From Olsenella timonensis (lineage in GTDB: Bacteria > Actinomycetota > Coriobacteriia > Coriobacteriales > Atopobiaceae): 64,000 nucleotides of DNA. How positions within the stretch are numbered: the stretch's first letter is position 1; each line of letters opens with the position of its first letter. Below, in pieces: positions 23,603 through 32,170 of the stretch. The stretch lies in assembly GCF_900119915.1 (NCBI RefSeq), contig NZ_LT635455.1:434001-498000 (forward strand). The letters are read 5' to 3'. Under the pieces are notes generated by a model that did no database searches, was not told where the DNA came from, and saw only the letters and a list, made by a program, of their open reading frames with translations. The translations under genes and the position numbers were made by a program.

Positions 23603-26359
23603 ATGGCAGCCAACGCCGAGTACCGTTTCACCGTCAACGGCGAGGAGCAGGTCGTCACGTGCGACAAGCCGCTCCTGCGCTACCTGCGCGACGACCTCAG
23701 GCTCACCTCCGTCAAGGACGGCTGCTCCGAGGGCGCGTGCGGCACCTGCACCGTGCTCGTGGACGACCGTGCCACCAAGGCGTGCGTCCTCACCACGCGC
23801 CTGGCCAACGGCCGCGACATCGTGACCGTGGAGGGCCTGCCGCACGAGGAGCAGGAGGCCTTCGTCTACGCCTTCGGTGCGGTGGGCGCCGTGCAGTGCG
23901 GCTTCTGCATCCCCGGCATGGTCATGGCGGGCGCGGCCCTCGTCCACAAGGTGCCCAACCCCACTGAGGACCAGGTCAAGGTGGCTATCCGCGGCAACGT
24001 CTGCCGCTGCACCGGCTACAAGAAGATCATCGAGGGCATCCTGCTCGCCGCCGCGATCCTGCGGGGCGAGAAAAGCATCGACCCGGACCTCGAGCGCGGC
24101 GACGACTACGGCGTGGGCAAGCGCGCCTTCCGCGTGGACGTGCGCCGCAAGGTGCTCGGCTACGGCAAGTACCCCGATGACATCGACGAGCGCGACTTCC
24201 CTGACCTCACCTACGCGAGCGCCGTGCGCTCCAAGCACCCGCGCGCCCGCGTGGTGAGGATCGACGCCGAGAAGGCCCGCGCCATGCCGGGCGTCCTCGC
24301 CGTGCTCACGGCCGCCGACGTGCCGGTGAACGCGGTGGGCCACCTGCTCTACGACTGGGACGTCATGACCGCGGAGGGCGACGTCACGCACTGCGTGGGC
24401 GACGCCATCGCGCTCGTGGTGGCCGAGGACGCCGCCACGCTCGAGAAGGCCAAGAAGGCCGTCAAGGTGGAGTACGAGGTGCTCGAGCCGGTGCGCTCGA
24501 TCGAGGAGGCCCGCGCGGAGGGCGCGCCCGTCCTCCACAAGCCCTACCTTGCCTTCGGCAACTGGGTCACGCCCGAGAACAACATCTGCCAGCAGCGCCA
24601 CGTGGTCCGCGGTGACGCGGCCGCGGCGCTCGCGAGCGCCGCGCACAAGGTGACGCGCACCTTCAAGACGCCGTTCACCGAGCACGCGTTCCTCGAGCCC
24701 GAGTGCGCCGTGGCCTTCCCGTACAAGGACGGCGTGAAGGTCTGCTCGTCGGACCAGGGCGCCTACGACTCCCGCAAGGAGATCGCCCACATGCTCGGCT
24801 GGGATGCCACGCCGGAGTGCGTGGTCGTGGAGACCATGCTCGTGGGCGGCGGCTTCGGCGGCAAGGAGGACGTCTCCGTGCAGCACCTGGCCGCGCTCGC
24901 CGCGCTCGCGGTGAACCGGCCGGTCAAGGTGCGCCTTACGCGCCAGGAGTCCATCAACTTCCACCCCAAGCGCCACTACATGGAGGGCACCTTCACGCTC
25001 GGCTGCGACGAGGACGGCACCTTCGTGGGCCTGGACTGCGAGATCAACTTCGACACCGGCGCCTACGCGAGCCTGTGCGGCCCGGTCCTGGAGCGCGCCT
25101 GCACGCACTCCGTGGGCCCGTACTGCTACCAGAACACCGACATCCGCGGCTTTGGCTGGTACACCAACAACCCGCCCGCCGGCGCGTTCCGCGGCTTCGG
25201 CGTGTGCCAGAGCGAGTTCGCGCTCGAGAGCCTCATCGACCTTCTCGCCGACGAGGTGGGCATCTCGCCGTGGGAGATCCGGTACCGCAACGCCATCGAG
25301 CCGGGCAAGGTCCTGCCCAACGGCCAGATCGCCGACCGCTCCACCGCGCTCAAGGAGACGCTGCTCGCGGTGCGCGACGTCTACGAGGCGCATCCCGGCC
25401 ATGCCGGCATCGCGTGCGCGATGAAGAACTCCGGCGTGGGCGTGGGTCTGCCCGACGCCGGTCGCTGCAAGATCCGCGTGGAGGACGGCCGCGCGGTGGT
25501 CTACTCCGCCACCTCCGACATCGGCCAGGGCTGCAACACGGTCTTTCTCCAGGACGTGGCCGAGGCCACGGGCCTGCCCCTGTCGCACATCGCCAACGGC
25601 GAGTGCTCAACCGAGAACGCGCCCGACTCCGGCACCACCTCCGGATCGCGCCAGACGCTCATCACCGGCGAGGCCGTGCGCGGCGCGGCGTTCCTGCTGC
25701 GCGACGCCATGCTCGCGGTGGAGGAGGGGACGGAGACCGGCACGGAGCCCGTGGTCGCGCACGGCGACGGCTTTGTGGTCGAGTACGCCGACGGCACGCC
25801 CTACGTGGGCCCGGGCGCCGGCTACCACGCGCAGGACCCGGTCGCCGCGCTGGCAGCACTCGAGGGCCGCGAGTTCTCCTACGAGTACCTCGAGAAGACC
25901 GACAAGCTCGGCGCGGACGTGCCCAACCCCAAGAGCCACGTGGCCTACGGCTACGCGACGCACGTGGTGATCCTGGACGACGACGGGCGCGTGACCGAGG
26001 TCCACGCCGCGCACGACTCCGGACGCGTGGTGAACCCGATCGCCATCCAGGGCCAGATCGAGGGCGGCGTGCTCATGGGCATGGGCTACGCGCTGACCGA
26101 GCACTTTGACCTCGAGGACTGCGTGCCGCAGGTGAAGTTCGGCACGCTGGGTCTCTTCAGGGCGACGGACATCCCGGACATCCACGCGATCTACGTCGAG
26201 AAGGACGAGCTTTTGGACGTGGCCTACGGCGGCAAGGGCATCGGCGAGATCGCCACGATCCCGACGGCGCCCGCGGTGCAGAACGCCTACCGCGCGCTCA
26301 CCGGCGAGCTGCAGTGCGAACTGCCGCTGCGCCACTCGTACTACGCGCGCGAGAAGTAG
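23603..26359 (+). CDS. Fused xanthine dehydrogenase (Fe-S and molybdenum domains), selenium-dependent type
   Basis: Molybdenum hydroxylase of 918 residues that oxidises xanthine or a related purine. The N-terminal 150 residues form the [2Fe-2S] subunit: KDGCSEGACGTCTVLVDD near 38-55, GAVQCGFCIPGMVMAG near 94, and GNVCRCTGYKKI near 132. The rest is the Mo-cofactor subunit with VGGGFGGKEDVS, PPAGAFRGFGVCQSEFALES, TSDIGQGCNT, and near the end GKGIGEIATIPTAPAV, whose Glu is the expected base. There is no FAD domain. Fusion of the two subunits with YgfK/SsnA neighbours matches the group annotated as selenium-dependent xanthine dehydrogenase. Start ATG 23603 follows GGGGAGGAGACC. Confidence 0.92.
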   Translation: MAANAEYRFTVNGEEQVVTCDKPLLRYLRDDLRLTSVKDGCSEGACGTCTVLVDDRATKACVLTTRLANGRDIVTVEGLPHEEQEAFVYAFGAVGAVQCGFCIPGMVMAGAALVHKVPNPTEDQVKVAIRGNVCRCTGYKKIIEGILLAAAILRGEKSIDPDLERGDDYGVGKRAFRVDVRRKVLGYGKYPDDIDERDFPDLTYASAVRSKHPRARVVRIDAEKARAMPGVLAVLTAADVPVNAVGHLLYDWDVMTAEGDVTHCVGDAIALVVAEDAATLEKAKKAVKVEYEVLEPVRSIEEARAEGAPVLHKPYLAFGNWVTPENNICQQRHVVRGDAAAALASAAHKVTRTFKTPFTEHAFLEPECAVAFPYKDGVKVCSSDQGAYDSRKEIAHMLGWDATPECVVVETMLVGGGFGGKEDVSVQHLAALAALAVNRPVKVRLTRQESINFHPKRHYMEGTFTLGCDEDGTFVGLDCEINFDTGAYASLCGPVLERACTHSVGPYCYQNTDIRGFGWYTNNPPAGAFRGFGVCQSEFALESLIDLLADEVGISPWEIRYRNAIEPGKVLPNGQIADRSTALKETLLAVRDVYEAHPGHAGIACAMKNSGVGVGLPDAGRCKIRVEDGRAVVYSATSDIGQGCNTVFLQDVAEATGLPLSHIANGECSTENAPDSGTTSGSRQTLITGEAVRGAAFLLRDAMLAVEEGTETGTEPVVAHGDGFVVEYADGTPYVGPGAGYHAQDPVAALAALEGREFSYEYLEKTDKLGADVPNPKSHVAYGYATHVVILDDDGRVTEVHAAHDSGRVVNPIAIQGQIEGGVLMGMGYALTEHFDLEDCVPQVKFGTLGLFRATDIPDIHAIYVEKDELLDVAYGGKGIGEIATIPTAPAVQNAYRALTGELQCELPLRHSYYAREK

Positions 26360-26385
26360 CTCCGCTTCCTCGCACATCCCTTGCA

Positions 26386-26426
26386 GAGGGTCCGCCGGTT
26401 TGCCATGCCCGGCGGGCCCTCGTTTT
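26386..26426 (+). terminator. Intrinsic terminator after the purine cluster
   Basis: Stem GAGGGTCCGCCGG (26386-26398) pairs with CCGGCGGGCCCTC (26409-26421), with one U-G pair, a 10-base loop and a GTTTT tail. It starts 27 bases after the dehydrogenase stop and marks the end of the operon and of the core-like region. Confidence 0.85.
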
Positions 26427-26468
26427 GTGCGTTAACGGTACAGCGTGGGATATCTGTCGAGTGCAACC

Positions 26469-26750
26469 TTACGCCGGCTCATGGTAGGGCCCCATCCTCT
26501 TGAGCTCGAGTGTGGCTCCATTGAGGATGAGTGTCTTATAGGTTCGCAGTGACTTCGGGCTGGTGGTGAGCCCCGCAAGCGCCGTGGTAGGCAGGTCGCT
26601 TCCAAGGATGTAGCCAACGACGACGCGCCAGCTGGCCCCGTCCTCGCTCAGCTCGATGCCCTCGAGAGAAGCGTACTTGGCCTCTGGGATGAGCTCGACG
26701 AGGATTTCAACCGCCTTCTTTGCTGCTGCCCGCGCAGACGAGACGTCCAT
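26469..26750 (-). CDS. Hypothetical protein, 93 residues
   Basis: Small soluble protein with no family recognised. Residues 1-25 look helical and Ala/Lys/Glu rich (MDVSSARAAAKKAVEILVEL); the rest looks like beta strands (GIELSEDGASWRVVVGYIL, then TYKTLILNGATLELKRMG). The ATG at 26748-26750 has a good GGAGG ribosome site seven bases ahead. It stands alone on the minus strand next to the coiled-coil gene at 27023, which reads away from it. Codon use agrees with the GC-rich neighbours. It may be an immunity-like or toxin-antitoxin-related gene, but nothing in the sequence proves that. Confidence 0.6.
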   Translation of the reverse strand: MDVSSARAAAKKAVEILVELIPEAKYASLEGIELSEDGASWRVVVGYILGSDLPTTALAGLTTSPKSLRTYKTLILNGATLELKRMGPYHEPA

Positions 26751-26953
26751 ATGAGTCCTCCAACCATGTCGTCCTTCCCATATCCAGTGTACTGTGTGCG
26801 AAGGCCGGTGCCCTTACTCCAGCCACCAGTCTACGTCTATGGAGTATCTGACTTCGATGGGCTCTGGGTTGAGGTCAGGAATGTGGTTTGAATCTCCGGT
26901 CCTCCGTATCTCAGAATATTGAGACCTGTTGCCGAGTTGACGGTATGACTCGC

Positions 26954-26981
26954 TTGCCGCAGGGCGTGACTGAAACATAAT
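26954..26981 (+). promoter_or_regulatory. Candidate promoter of the 27023 coiled-coil gene
   Basis: TTGCCG (26954-26959) and CATAAT (26976-26981) with a 16-base spacer stand about 40 bases ahead of the ATG. The match is good for this GC-rich region but is not proof. Confidence 0.35.
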
Positions 26982-27022
26982 CGGGGGCGTAGAGATTTCG
27001 TTTTCTGAAGAATCGAGCAGAT

Positions 27023-28825
27023 ATGCGACTTGAGAACGAGCAGCTGCACTATCGGGCAAGGTTCGAGGTCTTTCCCTATGACACCCAGAACCCGGCCATG
27101 CCCAAGATCCAGCAGATTCTCTGGGACTGGCTGCGGAACAAGGAGCGCCGGCGCAAGGAGGGCGACCTGTTCAGCACCCTTTCGGCCGCCGGCGCTCGCG
27201 ACGCGTTCTTCGACGGGAAGCTCGAGACGAACTATTCCGGCGGACTGAACGTCGATGGCCAGACGAGGCTTGCGGTTGACGCTTTCGCGTCCGAGCAGGA
27301 CGGCCGAGTCCTCTGGGCAATGGAGTACGACGAGCCTGACTCCAGGGTCTGGTTCAGGCACTGGCACACCCGCGTGGGGCTTTCTGGAAGCGACTCGGGC
27401 TCCTGCCTGGTCAATGTGAGAATTACCTACTACACGCTTCCGGACTACGTTGGCAACCCGGGACTGGTCCCGTTTGCGAACGTCCCCAACTTCGTCAGGG
27501 AGATCGTTGAGCTGGGCGCATATCAGTCATGTGTCGGAGAGACGGTTCTCAATCGTGAGGAGACCTACCTAACCAGCGACAACATCGACGAGGAGTTCAC
27601 GAGCAACCTCCTGAGCGAGCAGAGGGAGCTCCCCCTCGTGCTCATGTGCACCGACGAGAGCGGGGCGACCCCCGTCTGGGACGCCACGGAGCTTGCCAAG
27701 AAGCTCGTCGGCATGGCCAACGTCTACGTTGCCGACTGGCGAGATGCCGGTCTGAGAGGGCGCCTCCGCGAGCTCTTCCCCAGAGACATGCCAGCATTCC
27801 AGTACCGATGCGGCGCGTCGATGCTCCGGATCTATCGCCCGGGCATTGACCTCTCCGATCCCGACGGCTGGCGCACCCACACCTTCTTCCCCAAGGACCG
27901 TATCGACCACTACTGCAAGCGTGGCCCAAACGAGTTCGTCGACACTCTGAGCCGGGGCCTCGGAAGGAGCATCACAAAAGGCGAGTCCGACATCCTCGAG
28001 CTGGGCGACGTCGAGTGGGCACGGAGCAGCCGGGCGTCCGAGGAGCTGTCAAGGCGCCTCGAGGAGATGAGGGCGAGCAGCCTGATCGGAAAGCCGGTGG
28101 GCGAGGGCGCCGCCGCCAGCGAGAAGCGCGTGGAGGAGCTGGAGGCGGAGCTGAGGGAGAGCCAGTGGTTCCTGGGCGAGTACGAGCGGGAAAACGCGTC
28201 GCTCAGGGGGACGACCGCCGAGCTCAAGTCCGAGAACAACGAGCTCAGCAGTGAGAACTCGACCCTGAAGTATCGACTTAGCTCGGCCGAGGATCGAGCA
28301 GACTCCCTCGAGGCGGAGATTGGCGAGATGAGGGGCGCGCTCGAGGCAATCAACGCGCTTGACCGCATGCCTTCGAGCCTTGAGGAGCTGCTCGACCTCG
28401 CCGAAAGCATCTGGCCCTCTCGGATTGTGATACTCGATGACGCCAAGTCGTCCGCGCAGTCGTTCAACGGGGACCTCAACGAGGAGTGGCAGATAATCAG
28501 AAGTGTCGCCACGGTGCTCTGGCCTCTGTACTTTGATGACGACGTCATGTCCTGCGACGTGGCGAATGAGTATAAGGTCAAAGCGGGCTACGAGCTCGCC
28601 TTGACAGAGAAGAAGCTGACCAAGGCAGACTCGAAGAAGATGAGCGAGAGACGCCGGCGGTACAAGGGCGCTGAGATCGACATCACGCCTCATATCAAGG
28701 GTAGGAACAAGAACCCCAAGTTCGCCTTCCGTCTCCACTATTACGTCGACAGGGACGGCAGGAAGCTCGTCATCGGGCACTGCGGGGCGCACCTCACCAC
28801 GGCGGGGACGCAGAAGCTGAGCTAA
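27023..28825 (+). CDS. Uncharacterised coiled-coil protein with a conserved-looking C-terminal domain
   Basis: Protein of 600 residues, not recognised. The N-terminal part (1-330) is globular and mixed; WAMEYDEPDSRVWFRHWHT and NVRITYYTLPDYVGNPG lie in it. A long coiled coil spans roughly 330-445 (heptad Leu/Glu/Ser runs such as SSENSTLKYRLSSAEDRAD). The C-terminus (about 455-600) is compact: KMSERRRRYKGAEIDITPHI, then FRLHYYVDRDGRKLVIGHCGAHL. This end, with basic Arg/Tyr residues, strands and G-H-C-G-x-H-L, looks like a small catalytic or RNA-binding domain, perhaps RelE-like (inference). The ribosome site is weak. It overlaps the Fic gene tail to tail by 32 bases. A defence or toxin role is possible from the setting. 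Confidence 0.75.
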   Translation: MRLENEQLHYRARFEVFPYDTQNPAMPKIQQILWDWLRNKERRRKEGDLFSTLSAAGARDAFFDGKLETNYSGGLNVDGQTRLAVDAFASEQDGRVLWAMEYDEPDSRVWFRHWHTRVGLSGSDSGSCLVNVRITYYTLPDYVGNPGLVPFANVPNFVREIVELGAYQSCVGETVLNREETYLTSDNIDEEFTSNLLSEQRELPLVLMCTDESGATPVWDATELAKKLVGMANVYVADWRDAGLRGRLRELFPRDMPAFQYRCGASMLRIYRPGIDLSDPDGWRTHTFFPKDRIDHYCKRGPNEFVDTLSRGLGRSITKGESDILELGDVEWARSSRASEELSRRLEEMRASSLIGKPVGEGAAASEKRVEELEAELRESQWFLGEYERENASLRGTTAELKSENNELSSENSTLKYRLSSAEDRADSLEAEIGEMRGALEAINALDRMPSSLEELLDLAESIWPSRIVILDDAKSSAQSFNGDLNEEWQIIRSVATVLWPLYFDDDVMSCDVANEYKVKAGYELALTEKKLTKADSKKMSERRRRYKGAEIDITPHIKGRNKNPKFAFRLHYYVDRDGRKLVIGHCGAHLTTAGTQKLS

Positions 28826-29819
28826 GCCCTGGCGCTCTGATCGATCGGCCGGCTCCCTCGATCTGGGTGCGGACGACCCACGTGCCGCCGCGGGCGGCAC
28901 CCTTGCGTCGGAGCTTGCCCTCCTTGCGGAGGCTTGCCACAAGTCGTTCCGCGGAGCGCTTTGAGCAGCCGAGAAGGTCGGCGAGCCCCGCGACCGTTCC
29001 CTTGGGGTTCGCCGAGAAGTATGCGAGGGCCTGTCGAGCGCGGCTTTCACCCTCGGTCTCCGGCAGAGAGAAGGGCAGCAGCGCGTCGCGGATGACCTGA
29101 AGCATGAACGTGACGAAGCTCTCCGAGGAGCTCGCAGCGTTGGACTCTGCCAGTGCCCTGTAGTACCCCTGCTGTCGCTCGCGGATGACGCTCTCTACAG
29201 GAAGCCATGCAAGGGCAGGCCTCCAGCGCGAGAGCAGCAGCGTGTGCCAGAGCCTTCCCGTGCGTCCGTTGCCGTCGGCAAAGGGATGGATGAACTCGAA
29301 CTCGTAGTGGAAGATGCACGATGCGAGGAGCGGGTGAAGATCGGTCGAGGCAAGCCACCCGAAGAGGTTCGCCATGACCTGTGGGACGTAGTTTGCCGGC
29401 GTGCCGGCATGGATGAGAGTGTCTCCGTCAAAGACGCCGACGTCACCGGAGCGGAAGCAGCCGGCATGTTCGATAAGCCCATCCATCATGACTCGATGGA
29501 CACGTAGGAGGTCATCCAGGCTCAGTGGATCGAGGGAGTCAATGAGCTCGTAGGCCCGCTTTGCGTTTTCGACCTCGAGGATGTCCCTTGCGGGTCCAAG
29601 GACGCGCTTGCCGTCCATGATGGCGGTCACGGCTTCCTCGGAAAGTGTGTTTCCCTCGATCATGAGGGATGAGCGAATGGTACGGATGCGCAGCTCGCGG
29701 TGGAGGACAGGGCTTGTGCCGAGGCCCGAGGAGGGGTGCAGCATACCCACGAGCTCCGCTATCTCCATGCAGAGGGTATCGATTGTCGACGTTCTCTCAA
29801 AAGGTGGCTCGTATCCCAT
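28794..29819 (-). CDS. Fic family protein with C-terminal winged-helix-like domain
   Basis: Fic-domain enzyme of 341 residues, likely transferring AMP (or another nucleotide) to a protein. The catalytic motif is complete: HPFADGNGRTGR near residue 190. An N-terminal inhibitory helix is present, SSLMIEGNTLS near 48-58 ([ST]-x-x-x-E-[GN]), so the protein is a class II, self-inhibited Fic. The flap before the active site includes VFDGDTLIHAGTPANYVPQ. The C-terminal 80 residues look like a helix-turn-helix (AGLADLLGCSKRSAERLVASLRKEGKL), so it may bind the operator in its own promoter. The ATG at 29817-29819 follows AAAGGAGGTCGC; an earlier ATG lies upstream inside the operator. Confidence 0.9.
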   Translation of the reverse strand: MGYEPPFERTSTIDTLCMEIAELVGMLHPSSGLGTSPVLHRELRIRTIRSSLMIEGNTLSEEAVTAIMDGKRVLGPARDILEVENAKRAYELIDSLDPLSLDDLLRVHRVMMDGLIEHAGCFRSGDVGVFDGDTLIHAGTPANYVPQVMANLFGWLASTDLHPLLASCIFHYEFEFIHPFADGNGRTGRLWHTLLLSRWRPALAWLPVESVIRERQQGYYRALAESNAASSSESFVTFMLQVIRDALLPFSLPETEGESRARQALAYFSANPKGTVAGLADLLGCSKRSAERLVASLRKEGKLRRKGAARGGTWVVRTQIEGAGRSIRAPGLSSASASPPW

Positions 29820-29842
29820 GCGACCTCCTTTTACCGTCATTA

Positions 29843-29865
29843 TTTTACCGCCAATGGCGGTAAAA
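29843..29865. promoter_or_regulatory. Operator palindrome in the fic promoter
   Basis: A perfect 23-bp palindrome (arms TTTTACCGCCA and TGGCGGTAAAA around one A) lies 24 bases ahead of the fic start. A half copy, TTTTACCG, sits at 29829-29836. On the fic strand, TTTACC and TAATGA with 16 bases between them could be the -35 and -10, overlapping the palindrome. Autorepression by the Fic protein's own DNA-binding tail is the simplest reading. Confidence 0.7.
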
Positions 29866-29944
29866 CGGATTATCGCATTGATTATTGCCTGACTGAGGCG
29901 CAGGGGCACAGCCTAGATAGCTTTGCCTGTGCCGGGTAGTTCTT

Positions 29945-30427
29945 TCACCGCCACCAGTCCGAGTGTCGTGAGAGCCCTGATTCCTTCTTGATGAGTGAGA
30001 ACAACTTTTTTACTGGGCTGTCCGTCTCGACCCCCCAGGTATAGCAGCTTAAAGACTTTCCTTGCGCTCCGCAGGAAAAGGACCTTCCCGTGTCATCAAT
30101 TGCGAAGTAGCTCGGACTGAAGATGTGCTGCACATAGCCATTGAGTCGATCATAAGGGTACTTGCTTTCGATAAGTTCGAGTGTTGCGGCCCCTAATTGG
30201 GCAACGTGGAACTGCGCGTTGTCGATGACCCTTTGACGAACGACGAGTAGTGACTGAATCGTGTCAAGTTCCGTTCTTGTGGCACGAATATAATTGTTTA
30301 TGCAGCGAAGCTTTCGTTCAGCGTGGCTTGTAAGGCAGACGCGCCCTGACAGCAGGTCGCACGCTAGGGTCCAACGCTCATCGCCCCAGCAGAAGGCATG
30401 AAAGTGTATCCAGGTCAGCTTGTCCAT
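29945..30427 (-). CDS. Hypothetical protein, 160 residues
   Basis: Soluble protein, not recognised. It starts MDKLTWIHFHAFCWGDERW and is rich in aromatic residues and Cys (six). A helical middle (SHAERKLRCINNYIRATRTEL and RQRVIDNAQFHVAQLGAATL) could dimerise; the end is Trp-rich (SDWWR). The start at 30425-30427 has a GGAGGTGAGG site about ten bases ahead, a little far. Codon use is less GC-rich than that of the transporter downstream, so the gene may have been acquired. It is upstream of fic on the same strand, separated by the fic operator, so a separate transcript is likely. Confidence 0.65.
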   Translation of the reverse strand: MDKLTWIHFHAFCWGDERWTLACDLLSGRVCLTSHAERKLRCINNYIRATRTELDTIQSLLVVRQRVIDNAQFHVAQLGAATLELIESKYPYDRLNGYVQHIFSPSYFAIDDTGRSFSCGAQGKSLSCYTWGVETDSPVKKLFSLIKKESGLSRHSDWWR

Positions 30428-30467
30428 CGCCGTGCCTCACCTCCGTATAGGTGACGTTGGCCCCTAG

Positions 30468-30487
30468 TATGATTTGAAAGAATCATA
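30468..30487. promoter_or_regulatory. Palindrome upstream of the 29945 gene
   Basis: TATGATT (30468-30474) and AATCATA (30481-30487) are perfect inverted copies around six bases. It lies about 41 bases ahead of the hypothetical gene on the minus strand, in an AT-rich patch, where an operator would be expected. Confidence 0.4.
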
Positions 30488-30676
30488 TCGTCAGCGTAGG
30501 ACAGGGGTATTCTACGGAGAATAACCTTGCATCCGAGAAGAACACGCTGCTGCCGACGATTCCGACGGCGGCCGCCCATCTGTCAACGCTCCCGTCACAC
30601 TACGGAAACACAGGTAGGGCAAAGTTACCCTCTGTGTAGCTGACACCGCCCCGCGTCCCAAGACGAGAGGTACCTC

Positions 30677-32107
30677 ATGTTCGAAAGCTTCATGTCCGCC
30701 GTTGCCGCGCTCAACACCAACGTACTGTGGGGCGTCCCCATGGTCGTGCTGATGCTCGGAACAGGCGTGTTCCTGCTCGTCGTCACCCGCGGCGTCGTGT
30801 TCTCGCGCTTCAACGTGGTCATGCGCTACACCACCAAGACGCTCTTCCAGCGCCCCGACCCGTCGGAGGCGGGGGAGGGCACCATCTCGCCCTTCCAGGC
30901 GGTGTGCACCGCGCTCGCGGCCACGCTCGGCACCGGCAACATCGTGGGCGTGGCGCTCGCGGTGGCCACGGGCGGCCCGGGCTCGATCTTCTGGCTGTGG
31001 CTCTCCGCGCTGGCTGGCATGGTCATCAAGTTCTGCGAGGTCACGCTCTCGGTGGCCTACCGCACGCGCAACGAGCGCGGCGAGATCGTGGGCGGCCCCA
31101 TGTACTACATCTCCCGCGGCCTGGGCAAGACTTGGCTCGCCATGCTGTTTGCTGCCTTCGGCTTCCTCGCGTCCTTCGGCATCGGCGCGAGCGTGCAGGC
31201 CAACTCGCTCGCCGGCAGCGTGAACGCCACCTTTGGCGTGCCGCTGCCCGTCATCGGAGCCGTCGTGGCGCTGCTCGCGGGACTCGTCCTCATCGGCGGC
31301 ATCACCCGCATCGCTCAGATCACCGAGAAGCTCGTGCCCTTCGCGGCCATCTTCTACCTGCTCGGCGCCGCGGCGGTGCTCGTGGTCAACGCCGGAGAGA
31401 TCCCTGCCGCCATCGCCCAGATCTTCCGCGACGCCTTCACCGGCACGGCCGCCACGGGCGGATTTCTGGGCGCCACGGTCATGTACGCCTGCCGCGTGGG
31501 CATGTCGCGCGGCGTGTTCACGCACGAGGCGGGCATGGGATCGGCGCCCATCGCGCACGCCTCCGCCGACACCGACCACCCCGCCCGCCAGGGCCTGTGG
31601 GGCACATTCGAGGTGTTCTTCGACAGCATCGTCATGTGCACGGTCACGGGACTCGTGATCATCACCTCGGGGCTGTGGCATGCTGACCCCATGATGTCCG
31701 AGGGCGCCATGAGCTCGGCGGCCTTTGGGCAGAGCATCCCCGGCGGCCAGTACATCGTGACCGTGGGCCTCATGCTCTTCGCGTTTGCCACGCTCATCGC
31801 GTGGTACTACTACGGCGAGAAGTGCGTCGAGTACCTCTTCCGCAAGAGCCGCGCCCAGCGCGTGGCCGTGCGCGTCTACCAGGTTGCCTACGTCGCCATG
31901 GTGTTCGCGGGCTGCGTGACCAACCTCGACGTGGTGTGGGAGTTCGCCGACTGCTTCAACGGCCTCATGGCGATCCCCAACCTCATCGCGCTGATTGCGC
32001 TCTCGCCCGTGATCCGTCGACTCGCCGCGGACTTCTTCCGCGATCCCGACCGCCGACGCCCGCGCGACACGGACTACAGCGGGATGCTGTCGTTCAGGGA
32101 CAAGTAG
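30677..32107 (+). CDS. AGCS family alanine/glycine:cation symporter
   Basis: Sodium-coupled amino acid transporter of 476 residues with about 10-11 hydrophobic segments. Family landmarks: FQAVCTALAATLGTGNIVGVALAVATGGPGSIFW (broken helix 1-2, AGCS signature with G-T-G-N-I-x-G), IVGGPMYYISRGLG, and CRVGMSRGVFTHEAGMGSAPIAHA (the E-A-G-x-G-S-A-P-I-A-H-A block). The usual size and both signatures are intact. No RBS better than GAGAGGTACCTC was seen ahead of the ATG. It is flanked by accessory genes on the left and a lipoprotein on the right. Confidence 0.92.
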   Translation: MFESFMSAVAALNTNVLWGVPMVVLMLGTGVFLLVVTRGVVFSRFNVVMRYTTKTLFQRPDPSEAGEGTISPFQAVCTALAATLGTGNIVGVALAVATGGPGSIFWLWLSALAGMVIKFCEVTLSVAYRTRNERGEIVGGPMYYISRGLGKTWLAMLFAAFGFLASFGIGASVQANSLAGSVNATFGVPLPVIGAVVALLAGLVLIGGITRIAQITEKLVPFAAIFYLLGAAAVLVVNAGEIPAAIAQIFRDAFTGTAATGGFLGATVMYACRVGMSRGVFTHEAGMGSAPIAHASADTDHPARQGLWGTFEVFFDSIVMCTVTGLVIITSGLWHADPMMSEGAMSSAAFGQSIPGGQYIVTVGLMLFAFATLIAWYYYGEKCVEYLFRKSRAQRVAVRVYQVAYVAMVFAGCVTNLDVVWEFADCFNGLMAIPNLIALIALSPVIRRLAADFFRDPDRRRPRDTDYSGMLSFRDK

Positions 32108-32170
32108 CGGGCCCCTGGCGTTCGTTCTGCGACAATGGAGCCACAATCCCCCTCGCGCGGGAGGTTCCCC

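Noticed and set aside
23573-25588. 671-codon minus-strand frame over the xanthine dehydrogenase
   Set aside because: Antisense shadow with a His/Ala/Gly/Val-rich translation and no motif.
26814-27059. 81-codon minus-strand frame ahead of the 26469 gene
   Set aside because: The end (EPIEVRYSIDVDWWLE) looks protein-like, but there is no ribosome site and it overlaps the start of the 27023 gene; perhaps a remnant, not supported as a gene.
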